This document shows, piece after piece, positions 34,261-42,574 of a stretch of 64,000 nucleotides of DNA; within the stretch, counting starts at the first letter, position 1; each line of letters opens with the position of its first letter. The stretch lies in contig NZ_CAJTMT010000002.1 of the NCBI RefSeq assembly GCF_910577345.1, positions 124,001 to 188,000 of the forward strand, given 5' to 3'. The translations under genes were made by a program, and so were the position numbers. The notes under the pieces are model-generated. The model ran no database searches. It was given only the letters and a program-made list of their open reading frames with translations, and was not told where the DNA came from. This DNA is from an uncultured Duncaniella sp. GTDB taxonomy: Bacteria > Bacteroidota > Bacteroidia > Bacteroidales > Muribaculaceae.

Positions 34261-36279
34261 ATGGATTCCATGAAGTGCAACAGACTACGATTTATCCCGG
34301 CCTCCTTACATCGAATATTGCAAGGGCGGGTAGTCCATGCAGGTATATTCCTTATTTTTACTTTGTTTTTCAGCCATTTCGATGGCTTTGCCGCAGGCAA
34401 TCCGACCAATTCGGTTGATTCAGTCAACAGGTTGGGTGAGGTTGTCGTGTCGGCACGTCGACGGCCGCTTGCCACAGTCCAGGACCTTGCCGGAGCGGAA
34501 TTGCAGGCTCTTTCGTCGACATCCATAGCCGATGCGCTCAAGTATTTCGCCGGTGTACAGATTAAGGATTATGGTGGCTTGGGCGGATTGAAGACAATCA
34601 ATGTCCGCTCACTCGGGGCGCAGCATGTCGGGGTCTACATCGACGGCATAAGAATCACCAATGCGCAGAACGGCACCGTTGATCTCGGCAAATTTTCACT
34701 TTCCACTCTTGAATCGGTCTCGCTCTACAACGCCAACAAGCTTGACCGTTGCCAGTCCGCATCGGAATTCGCTTCGGGTGCCACCGTCTATCTCCGAACT
34801 CGCCGTCCGACCGTCGATTCGCTCTCTGTCCTGGGTGCGATAGGGTCGTTTCATACCTACAAAGGACGCGTCACAGCCCAGATCAACCGCAACGGTTGGG
34901 CCGGATTTCTCGATGGGGAGTATCTGAAGTCAAAGGGTGATTATAGATTCAGATATAAATCACAATATGAGGACACGGTGGGTGTGCGTCGTAACTCCGA
35001 CATTGAATATTACCGTGTGGAGGGTGCGCTGTTCAAGGACGGCTTTTCATCACATCTTTACTGCTATGTCTCGGAGCGCGGTGTGCCCGGCGGAATCGTG
35101 CGCCGTCTCTCCGACAAGTATGTCAACGTCGGTCGAGAGTGGGATGTCGATTGGTTCGCACAGGCCTCATGGACCCACCGTTTCGCCAAGAGCCATCAGG
35201 TGTTGTTCAACGCCAAATACACTCAGGAATATCTGCGCTATTGCACTGATTATCCCGAAAATCAGAACACTGCGAGAGTCAACAACCACTATTGGCAAAA
35301 GGATGTCTACGCTTCGGCCTCATATTCCTTCACCCCGTGGCGATGGATGTCGTTGAATGTCGGCTATGATGCCCGTCACTCTTGGCTTGAAGCCGACCTC
35401 CGCAATTTCCACACCGTGCGTCGTCTCGACCAGAAGGCTGTCGTTGCGCTCCAGTCGGAATACCGTGGCTTCCGACTGGCTGCCTCCATGCTCTATCAGC
35501 ACTACCGTGACCATACGCGCACCCATGCCGGAGCCGCCGACCCCCTCAGCAGATTCACCCCTTCCGTGACCCTCGGCTATTCGGTCAAAGGCTTTTCGTT
35601 CCGCGCATGGTACAAGAAGATATTCCGTGCGCCGACACTTAATGACCTTTACTACACGCAGGTGGGCAACCGCAATCTCAAACCTGAATACACCCGTCAG
35701 TTCAATCTCGGTGCAGAGTATCACTACAACACGTCCCGTTGGTCAGTCTCCGCGCAAGTCGACGGCTATATCAACAGTATCGACAACCGCATTGTCTGTC
35801 TCCCGCTGAAAGGGACCTATTCATGGTCGATGATGAACTATGGCGAGACATATTGCCGTGGACTTAACTCCACGGTCTCCGGACGTTTCTCTCCCGGCGA
35901 TTGGACTTTCTCACTCCTTTCATCAATCACATGGCAGCGTGACCTGAACCGGACCGACCCCACCGATCCGGATACCTACAATAAACCGATATGCTATTCT
36001 CCGACCTTCTCCTGCGGCCTTACCGGAATCGTTGGATGGAAGTGGCTGACTCTCTCCGTTTCCAATCTCCATGTCGGTAAGCGGATGTGGTCGTATGCCG
36101 ACCCGGAGGATGTCTTGAAACCCTACAACAACATAGACCTTAAGCTCACCGGCACCTCGCGCCTCTTCTCTGCCTCTCTTGAAATCAACGACCTCCTCGA
36201 CGAGCAGTACGAACACGTCCCGCGCTACCCTATGCCCGGTCGCAGCTTCACTTTCTCCCTCAGCCTCTACATGAAATAA
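34261..36279 (+). CDS. btuB: TonB-dependent vitamin B12 receptor, BtuB-like (locus 1)
   Basis: 672 residues. A signal peptide-like segment ends near HFDGFAAG; then a TonB-box region (RLGEVVVSARRRPL), plug domain with DYGGLGGLKTINVRSLGAQH, and a 22-strand-type barrel ending YPMPGRSFTFSLSLYMK (C-terminal K after an aromatic-rich strand). The cobalamin riboswitch upstream and the BtuG-like gene 15 bases downstream make B12 or a related corrinoid the likely cargo. A paralogue with its own riboswitch is at 60067-62121; the two share the DYGGLGGLKT plug motif. Confidence 0.9.
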   Translation: MDSMKCNRLRFIPASLHRILQGRVVHAGIFLIFTLFFSHFDGFAAGNPTNSVDSVNRLGEVVVSARRRPLATVQDLAGAELQALSSTSIADALKYFAGVQIKDYGGLGGLKTINVRSLGAQHVGVYIDGIRITNAQNGTVDLGKFSLSTLESVSLYNANKLDRCQSASEFASGATVYLRTRRPTVDSLSVLGAIGSFHTYKGRVTAQINRNGWAGFLDGEYLKSKGDYRFRYKSQYEDTVGVRRNSDIEYYRVEGALFKDGFSSHLYCYVSERGVPGGIVRRLSDKYVNVGREWDVDWFAQASWTHRFAKSHQVLFNAKYTQEYLRYCTDYPENQNTARVNNHYWQKDVYASASYSFTPWRWMSLNVGYDARHSWLEADLRNFHTVRRLDQKAVVALQSEYRGFRLAASMLYQHYRDHTRTHAGAADPLSRFTPSVTLGYSVKGFSFRAWYKKIFRAPTLNDLYYTQVGNRNLKPEYTRQFNLGAEYHYNTSRWSVSAQVDGYINSIDNRIVCLPLKGTYSWSMMNYGETYCRGLNSTVSGRFSPGDWTFSLLSSITWQRDLNRTDPTDPDTYNKPICYSPTFSCGLTGIVGWKWLTLSVSNLHVGKRMWSYADPEDVLKPYNNIDLKLTGTSRLFSASLEINDLLDEQYEHVPRYPMPGRSFTFSLSLYMK

Positions 36280-36294
36280 TAATTCCACTCCCCT

Positions 36295-37584
36295 ATGAAA
36301 AATCTCTGTATCTATTTGACCTGTTTGCTGACCTCCATGCTGTCAGTGACAGTTGTTTCCGCTCAGGAGAAACTGATTGTTGTCAACGAAGGCAACTGGC
36401 AGACCGACAACGGTTGCCTCTCATACTTCGAGGACGGACGCATCGTGAGCAACAAATGGTTCCGTGAAGCCAACGGCTATAAGCTTGGCGACACCCCGAA
36501 CGACATCATTCAGCTTGGCGACGATCTCATAGCCATCGCCATCAACTGGTCCAACATCGTCCAGTTCATTGACAGCAAAGGCAAGGCTGTCGCTGCGACC
36601 GAAGATGTCCCCAACAACCGCAAACTTGCCACCGACGGTGAGTATCTCTATGTGTCCTCCTACGGTCACGAGTGTGGCACCATAAATGGCATGATGTATT
36701 TCACAAAAGGCTATGTTGCCAAAATTGACCTCCGGACATTCAAGGTTGTCAACGCCGTTGAGGTCGGTTATGAACCCGAAGGTATCGCCTACTATAAGGG
36801 TCGTCTTTTTGTCGCCAATACCGGCGGTTATGCGTTTCAGGAAGATCACCCCTACGAGACAACCGTGAGCATAATTGATCCGGTCACGATGAAGGTTGTC
36901 AGAAACGTGGACACCGGTCAGATTAATCTTTACGGCAAGATGTCGCAGAGCGGTCAATACCTGTGCATAAATTCTCCGGGTGACTACTATGATGTCCCGG
37001 CAGCCACAATAGTCTTTGATTGTCAGGCTGTCATTGACGGTAAGCCGGACAAGGAGTGTTTTGTCAAACTCGAATATGCCTGCACCTACAACTGCACCAT
37101 CACCGACGGCCGTTTCTTCGCCATCGGCTCACGCTATTCCTACTATACCGGAGACTATACCTTCAACTACGTTGTCATTGACCCCGCAAAGGTCATCGAA
37201 AGTAACGGTAGTCTGGGCATTTCGGAGGATTTTCCGGGCACTGTGCTAAGTGACTTCAAGAAATTCACCATGCCCTACGGAATCTATGTCAATCCTTACA
37301 CCGGCTACATCTATGCCACCGATGCAGGCAACTATGTGGCTGCAGGGTCACTGTATCAATGGAATCCGGAGGGAAAGCTGCAGGGTGTCCACAAAATCTA
37401 CATCAATCCAGGCCATTTTCTTGCCCTCCCGCCCGATGGTCATTTCACCGGTATTGATGAGGTCATAGCTGATTCTTCTGCCGTTGCGGATTCCATCATA
37501 TATAATATGCAAGGTATCCGCGTCGCCCGTCCGATTCCGGGACAAATCTATATACGCGCCGGAAAGAAGTTCATACAACATTGA
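36295..37584 (+). CDS. btuG: BtuG-like B12-binding beta-propeller with C-terminal sorting-like tail
   Basis: 429 residues. Signal peptide MKNLCIYLTCLLTSMLSVTV ending VSAQ, with no usable lipobox. The body is a YncE-like propeller beginning LIVVNEGNWQTDNGC and KLGDTPNDIIQLGD, which aligns with the lipoprotein at 58901-59968 (LVLNQGNQ, RVLGDTPQDAIVYG). BtuG proteins in Bacteroides hold B12 at the surface and hand it to BtuB. The last ~27 residues, YNMQGIRVARPIPGQIYIRAG KKF-type, look like a C-terminal sorting or anchoring domain, unlike the lipid anchor of the other copy. Confidence 0.8.
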   Translation: MKNLCIYLTCLLTSMLSVTVVSAQEKLIVVNEGNWQTDNGCLSYFEDGRIVSNKWFREANGYKLGDTPNDIIQLGDDLIAIAINWSNIVQFIDSKGKAVAATEDVPNNRKLATDGEYLYVSSYGHECGTINGMMYFTKGYVAKIDLRTFKVVNAVEVGYEPEGIAYYKGRLFVANTGGYAFQEDHPYETTVSIIDPVTMKVVRNVDTGQINLYGKMSQSGQYLCINSPGDYYDVPAATIVFDCQAVIDGKPDKECFVKLEYACTYNCTITDGRFFAIGSRYSYYTGDYTFNYVVIDPAKVIESNGSLGISEDFPGTVLSDFKKFTMPYGIYVNPYTGYIYATDAGNYVAAGSLYQWNPEGKLQGVHKIYINPGHFLALPPDGHFTGIDEVIADSSAVADSIIYNMQGIRVARPIPGQIYIRAGKKFIQH

Positions 37585-37625
37585 TTCACCAATTATTTCA
37601 ATATCTAATAACAAACCAATCAAAA

Positions 37626-40600
37626 ATGAGAACCAAGACTTTACTCCTCACATTGTTGCTGACAGCAATTGGGGCCGTCAATCTCGGGGCTGCGGCTACC
37701 AAGCTGACGGTAAAGATGGACGCCACTTCGCCAACGATGACGATCGTCCCGAAAGGTGGAGAGACCCCTATTGAAACCGGAGAACCCTCCACCCGCATCT
37801 ATGAGTTTGACATTGACAAAGGCGAATATGTCCTCACTGCCTACGGCAAGGACGGCGAGACCGTCAGCGGAACCATCGAGTTCAAAATTCTTGGCGACAG
37901 CCTCGAACAGCAACTGACCGTGCTGACCAACACCCTCGCTGTCACCAATAAGAAAGCCGACAACACTTCATGGGTCTACGGTGAAGACTATACCATCAAC
38001 ACTATCGTGCGTTCGCGCGAGGGTGCCGATCAGGTGGTCACTCTCGGCAACAGCGTCACAGCCGGACGCAAGACCTGTCTGGCTTTTAACGGCAATACCA
38101 TCATCGCAACCTTCGTCCCCTCCGACGAGCATCGCAAGGAAGGTTATACCGACAATGTCCAGTCGCGTACGCTGACTGCGGGTGTGACGGTGTCGGTCAA
38201 AATCCCGATGGGCGGTTACTACACCATACCTGTACCCAAAGAAGCCGGTTTTGAGCTGAACATGAAGTTTGTCCACTTCACGGACTTCACCAAAGTGGAG
38301 CCATACGAGGTAAAAGAGGAGGGCGACAGAACTCTCTACACCTACTATCTCTCGCAAGGTCAGGTCTACAACTACCGCACATGGATGGAAGGGAAACTTA
38401 CCCAAGGCGGTTATTTCACCTATCCGACCGATTCAACCAAAATCCCGGAAATATCATTCACCCGTGCAGACTACGAAGCCTACAATCCCAAGCAGATTAA
38501 TCTCTCACCTCAGAGCAATGACACATACGAGACCGGCGACATATTTGTCAATGCCGATTACCGTGGTATGCTCTCGCTCAACGTTGGGGAAAGTTTCCAG
38601 GCTCACGCCATGCGCACATGGGAGCTTACCGACAATTCAACCAACAACTATTTCATCGAGCCGGATTTCCACTATACAGTCCTTGATCTCGACGGCAAAC
38701 CCTGCAAGGATGTCATAGAAATAGATTCCACGAAGACCACTTCACCCTGGGTCACAATTACAGGTAAGAATCCCGGCACAGCCATCGTCCTCGTGACCTA
38801 CGATGCCATCGGTCTCAACTATTATTCCGGAAAGGAAAAGAAGGCTTATCTCGGTGGTGAATACTGGGGTGCTATCTGGCCTGAAAATACCGGAACCTAC
38901 GTCGTGACTGTAGGGGAATCTGCTTCCGGCATCATTCCAAACATGACTGTCAATGAAAAGTACAATATCCCTGCCGAGGGTGCCAAGACTCTGAAAATGT
39001 CGGGCGCCTATGTCGATGCTGAGCATGATGTGTTCTACTATCTCGACACTGAGGATTGCGCCTACTATACTTTCACTCCCGAAGGTGTCGACAATGTCAC
39101 CATCGCCTATCCCACCATCACTGAAACTGAAGCAACATATACCGGCTTCACTTCGGATGGTGTCGTGAAGAATGAGGATGGTTCCTACACACTCTCGCTC
39201 AGACATGGACGTCAGATTGTCAAGCTCACCGATGCGCAGGGCCGCTCGACCTATCAGGTGATGAGAGCTCGTCGTTGCACCCGCGAAATCTCCAACACGT
39301 CGCGTCCCGGAAGCAAGGTGTTCCAGCCGGGTGACCGCATCAAGATTCAGTACAACGGACTCTACCACCCCGCCAACAAGATTGCCGGTATCTACAACAT
39401 GAGTGCATACGTGACCTACAACAGTGTGCCTAACGGTTCATCACTCATTCTCAGCGCCAACCAGTACAATTTCGCCGGAATTCCCAAGGCCCAGGCTGTC
39501 GAAGTAGATATACCCGAGGACTACGATGCCCTTGCCAATCCAATGTGGGTCATGGATGAAGGTGTGATTCAGGTTAACGGCTACGGTGACCCCATCGGCA
39601 ACCACCGCTTCATTGATCCCATCGGTGGCCGCTCTCCCAACTTTACCGCCGTCCCCCATAAGACATATTTCGGATATATACCCGATGTTAGCATTCCCCT
39701 CAGTCCTTACAAGGCTTTCGATATCAAGCTTTCAAATCCGGAGGGTGCGGATGTCACCTTGAGCTTCAATGGTAAGGAGCTTACTCCCGGTGAGGATGGT
39801 CTCTATAACGGTACTTACGGAACATATAGTGTGATAGGTAAGAAAAAAGGCTTCCTCTGTTTCCGTGAGGACTTCGAGATAAGTGATGACGCCGAGGGCC
39901 TGCAGACATTCAATATTGATCTCGTGGCCGATGCCTCTTCTTGGGACGGTGAATCAGTGGCCGAAGCTCAGGAAATCGAAGGTGTCTACCACATTTCCAC
40001 TCCCGAACAGCTTGCATGGTTTGCCGCACAGATCAACAGCAAGGGTGTCGATGCAAGTTCAAAGGTCATTCTTGATTCTGACATTCAGCTTGGCGGATAT
40101 GACTGGACCTGCATAGGTTCAAGCAGCTCGAATCCCTTCACAGGAGATTTCAACGGCAACAACCACTCGATTGAGGGTCTGTTCATAAATCTCCCCGATG
40201 CTCAGTATCAGGGACTCTTCGGTTACTTCGGAGCCAACAAAGCCACCACTAAGGTGCATAATCTTCGTGTCAGCGGTTCGGTGACCGCCAAGGCATACGT
40301 CGGGGGACTCGTAGGTTCGTCTGCCGATAACACTGAAATCGACCGTTGCGAGGTCAATGTGACCGTCACTGCAAGCGGCAACTACGCCGGTGGTATTGTC
40401 GGTATGCTTACTGGCAAGAGTTCCAAGGTTTCCAACTCGTCCAACCTTGCAGCTGTCGCCGGTACTTCCAATGCCGGAGGTATAGCCGGAGGTTGCAGTG
40501 TCAGTGCTGCCACTGCCCCGACTTTTGAAAATGTGTTCAATATGGGTGAGATTGTCGGTGGAACAACAGGCGGTTGCATCGGCTCGACAGGTGCTTCTGT

Positions 40601-41123
40601 CGCTACGAAGATAAATGTATTCTCTACATTCGAAGGCCGCAATACCGCCGGACAGGAAACTGTGACACCCGAGCAAATGGCTTCAGGTGAAATCACCTGG
40701 CTCCTCGGTGAGGCTTTCGGTCAGACAATCGGTGAAGAAAAGTATCCGGTAATCGGTGGTGCCAAGGTCTACAAAGTCAACTATGTGCTCGTTGACAATG
40801 GCGCTGCAGTTGCCGATGACTCCGCTGATGCTGAAAACGTCATCTATACCAATGGTAGTCTTCCCTCGGAACTCAATGGAGATGAGGTTCGTTGGTTTAC
40901 CGATTCGGAGATGACCTCACAGGTGAGCGCAGTTGAAAGCGATGTCACTCTCTATGCCGCCGTTGGTACATTCTCCGGCATTGACAATATCATCGGTGAT
41001 GGTGAGGAAATGAATGTCCGTTGGTATGACCTCCGCGGCATTGAAATCAATGCTCCCGCTCCCGGTGTCCACGGTATCTTCATCCGTGTCGTCAACGGTC
41101 GCAGCGAGAAGGTTGTCCTCTGA
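37626..41123 (+). CDS. Large secreted GLUG-repeat protein of the B12 locus
   Basis: 1165 residues from the ATG at 37626, which starts a signal peptide (MRTKTLLLTLLLTAIGAVNLGA). The first ~800 residues are beta-rich with no family I recognise. About 840-1000 hold GLUG-type repeats (YVGGLVGSSAD, YAGGIVGMLTG, NAGGIAGGCS), common in surface adhesin-like proteins. The C-terminus (RWYDLRGIEINAPAPGVHG, then IFIRVVNGR) matches the tail of the preceding BtuG-like protein, so both probably use one surface-sorting route. It lies 41 bases after that gene, in the same riboswitch-led operon. A corrinoid-binding or scaffold role is possible but unproven. Confidence 0.7.
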   Translation: MRTKTLLLTLLLTAIGAVNLGAAATKLTVKMDATSPTMTIVPKGGETPIETGEPSTRIYEFDIDKGEYVLTAYGKDGETVSGTIEFKILGDSLEQQLTVLTNTLAVTNKKADNTSWVYGEDYTINTIVRSREGADQVVTLGNSVTAGRKTCLAFNGNTIIATFVPSDEHRKEGYTDNVQSRTLTAGVTVSVKIPMGGYYTIPVPKEAGFELNMKFVHFTDFTKVEPYEVKEEGDRTLYTYYLSQGQVYNYRTWMEGKLTQGGYFTYPTDSTKIPEISFTRADYEAYNPKQINLSPQSNDTYETGDIFVNADYRGMLSLNVGESFQAHAMRTWELTDNSTNNYFIEPDFHYTVLDLDGKPCKDVIEIDSTKTTSPWVTITGKNPGTAIVLVTYDAIGLNYYSGKEKKAYLGGEYWGAIWPENTGTYVVTVGESASGIIPNMTVNEKYNIPAEGAKTLKMSGAYVDAEHDVFYYLDTEDCAYYTFTPEGVDNVTIAYPTITETEATYTGFTSDGVVKNEDGSYTLSLRHGRQIVKLTDAQGRSTYQVMRARRCTREISNTSRPGSKVFQPGDRIKIQYNGLYHPANKIAGIYNMSAYVTYNSVPNGSSLILSANQYNFAGIPKAQAVEVDIPEDYDALANPMWVMDEGVIQVNGYGDPIGNHRFIDPIGGRSPNFTAVPHKTYFGYIPDVSIPLSPYKAFDIKLSNPEGADVTLSFNGKELTPGEDGLYNGTYGTYSVIGKKKGFLCFREDFEISDDAEGLQTFNIDLVADASSWDGESVAEAQEIEGVYHISTPEQLAWFAAQINSKGVDASSKVILDSDIQLGGYDWTCIGSSSSNPFTGDFNGNNHSIEGLFINLPDAQYQGLFGYFGANKATTKVHNLRVSGSVTAKAYVGGLVGSSADNTEIDRCEVNVTVTASGNYAGGIVGMLTGKSSKVSNSSNLAAVAGTSNAGGIAGGCSVSAATAPTFENVFNMGEIVGGTTGGCIGSTGASVATKINVFSTFEGRNTAGQETVTPEQMASGEITWLLGEAFGQTIGEEKYPVIGGAKVYKVNYVLVDNGAAVADDSADAENVIYTNGSLPSELNGDEVRWFTDSEMTSQVSAVESDVTLYAAVGTFSGIDNIIGDGEEMNVRWYDLRGIEINAPAPGVHGIFIRVVNGRSEKVVL

Positions 41124-41191
41124 TTCCCGGCAATTCAGATTTTCTGAATTTACTGACGAAGCTGTATCATAATTCAGTATTTTCTTTTTTT

Positions 41192-41319
41192 GATACATAA
41201 GCACCCAAGAGCATAAGAGACAAAAGAATATATAATTTCCTGTAAGATTGATAGTTATTTTCAGGTTCTTGATTATTATATATTCTTTTGTCCCTTATGC
41301 TCTTGGGTGCTTATGTATC
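41192..41319. repeat. Long hairpin of the convergent-gene palindrome family
   Basis: Arms 41192-41236 and 41273-41319 pair over about 44 bases (words GATACATAAGCACCCAAGAG and GCATAAG.GACAAAAGAATA). It lies between the convergent GLUG-protein and fructokinase genes. Confidence 0.8.
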
Positions 41320-41358
41320 TCCTATGTTAGATTGGTATTCTCCCAAAAAACTATTGAC

Positions 41359-42285
41359 CTATTTCCTGCTGCGGTCGATGAGGTGGGAGGGGAGGGTTGG
41401 GGTTGCGCCGTGGCAGGTGCAGACGTAGGCCGAGACATTCACAGCAAGCCTATGTGCCTCGACAATGGGGAGTCCGTTGAGTAGCGATGCAACGAAAGTA
41501 GCTGTGAATGAGTCTCCTGCCCCTACAGTATCGGCAACTTCCACAACCGGAGTCTCTACGAAGCTGACATTTCCGGGGGTGAAGACGTAGCTTCCGTGCG
41601 CTCCACAAGTCAGGATGAGGATGTCGAGCCTGTAGCGTCCGAGCAATTCCTCGGCAATCTCCTCCATGCTCAGTCTGTCGAGATTGAAGAGACGGCCGAC
41701 GGTGATGATTTCCTCATCGTTGATTTTAAGCACATTGCAGCGCTCCATCGAAGCCTCGATAATCTCGCGGGTATAGAAATTCTGGCGCAGATTGATGTCA
41801 AACACTTTATAAATACCTTCGCCTTCGGGCATGGAGTCAAGGAAGGCGTTGATTGTCGCGCGAGATACAGCATCGCGTTGGGCAAGCGAACCGAAGCATA
41901 CCGCCACGGTTTCCGATGCAAGTTTCTGCATTTCAGGCGTGAATGGTATATTGTCCCATGCAACGTCAGTCTTTATCTCGTATGACGGAATTCCGTCACC
42001 ATCGAGAGTCACTTGAACGGTTCCGGTCGGAAAGTCAACAATAGAGAGCAGAGAGTTGACATCTTTCCCTTCAAGTACGCTGACGATTTCCCGTCCGAGT
42101 TCATCGTCACCGATAGCGCTAACAGCCACGCCGTTGAGACCGAACTGTGAGATATGATAGGCAAAATTGGCCGGTGCGCCACCGAGTTTCTTACCCTCAG
42201 GCAGAACGTCCCAAAGCAATTCACCAAGTCCCACCACCTTTCCGGCAGCAGGCAGAGAAGTATTGTTGCAATTTTCAGATTTCAT
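41359..42285 (-). CDS. Fructokinase-like PfkB-family carbohydrate kinase
   Basis: 308 residues. PfkB signatures are present: GELLWDVLPEGKKLGGAPANFAYH at the N-terminus and DTVGAGDSFTATF with the catalytic Asp at the C-terminus. This group phosphorylates fructose or related ketoses. The upstream region carries two AACGTT operators, one identical over 16 bases to the site at the mannitol operon, so the kinase probably finishes the mannitol to fructose to fructose-6-phosphate route. It is monocistronic. Confidence 0.88.
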   Translation of the reverse strand: MKSENCNNTSLPAAGKVVGLGELLWDVLPEGKKLGGAPANFAYHISQFGLNGVAVSAIGDDELGREIVSVLEGKDVNSLLSIVDFPTGTVQVTLDGDGIPSYEIKTDVAWDNIPFTPEMQKLASETVAVCFGSLAQRDAVSRATINAFLDSMPEGEGIYKVFDINLRQNFYTREIIEASMERCNVLKINDEEIITVGRLFNLDRLSMEEIAEELLGRYRLDILILTCGAHGSYVFTPGNVSFVETPVVEVADTVGAGDSFTATFVASLLNGLPIVEAHRLAVNVSAYVCTCHGATPTLPSHLIDRSRK

Positions 42286-42295
42286 GATAATATCG

Positions 42296-42412
42296 AGTCA
42301 AGATAAGTTTTGTTTGATAAGATAAGTTCCTTTAATAAGATACGTTTTCTTCGATACTTTCTTTAATAGGATAAGTTTCTTCGATAGATAAGTTTCTTCC
42401 TTACAAAGTAAA
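42296..42412. repeat. Degenerate GATAAG-type repeats in the fructokinase leader
   Basis: Units like GATAAGATAAGTT, AATAAGATACGTTTTCTTCG and GATAAGTTTCTTCGATA alternate through the leader. A short frame on the minus strand through it is repetitive and not a convincing gene. Confidence 0.7.
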
Positions 42413-42434
42413 CATTTATCTTCCGAAAATTCAA
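42404..42434 (-). promoter_or_regulatory. Promoter of the fructokinase gene
   Basis: -33 TTG at 42432-42434 and -7 TTACTTTG at 42404-42411, 20 bases apart; the -7 box deviates from consensus at its second base. Confidence 0.5.
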
Positions 42435-42457
42435 CTAAATCCCTGCATAATCCTCCT

Positions 42458-42492
42458 TTCAAACGTTCCCATAACCTGCAAACGTTTTCATC
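42458..42492. promoter_or_regulatory. LacI-family operators upstream of the fructokinase
   Basis: TTCAAACGTTCCC (core at 42462) and TGCAAACGTTTTCATC (42477-42492). The latter is identical to 32689-32704. Both lie about 55-80 bases upstream of the -7 box, as at the mannitol operon. Confidence 0.75.
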
Positions 42493-42507
42493 GTAACCCA
42501 TAAAAAT

Positions 42508-42554
42508 AAGCCGTCACCGAGCTTACTCATTGATTCCCGGTGACGGCTTGTTTT
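42508..42554 (-). terminator. Terminator of the CotH operon
   Basis: AAGCCGTCACCG (42508-42519) pairs perfectly with CGGTGACGGCTT (42538-42549), with T-runs on both sides (ATTTTTA on the minus strand, GTTTTT on the plus strand). Confidence 0.8.
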
Positions 42555-42574
42555 TAGATTGATCTTGAGAGCTG

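Noticed and set aside
42298..42501. Minus-strand frame of 67 codons upstream of the fructokinase
   Set aside because: Made of the leader repeats and crossing the operators and promoter; no likely start signal.
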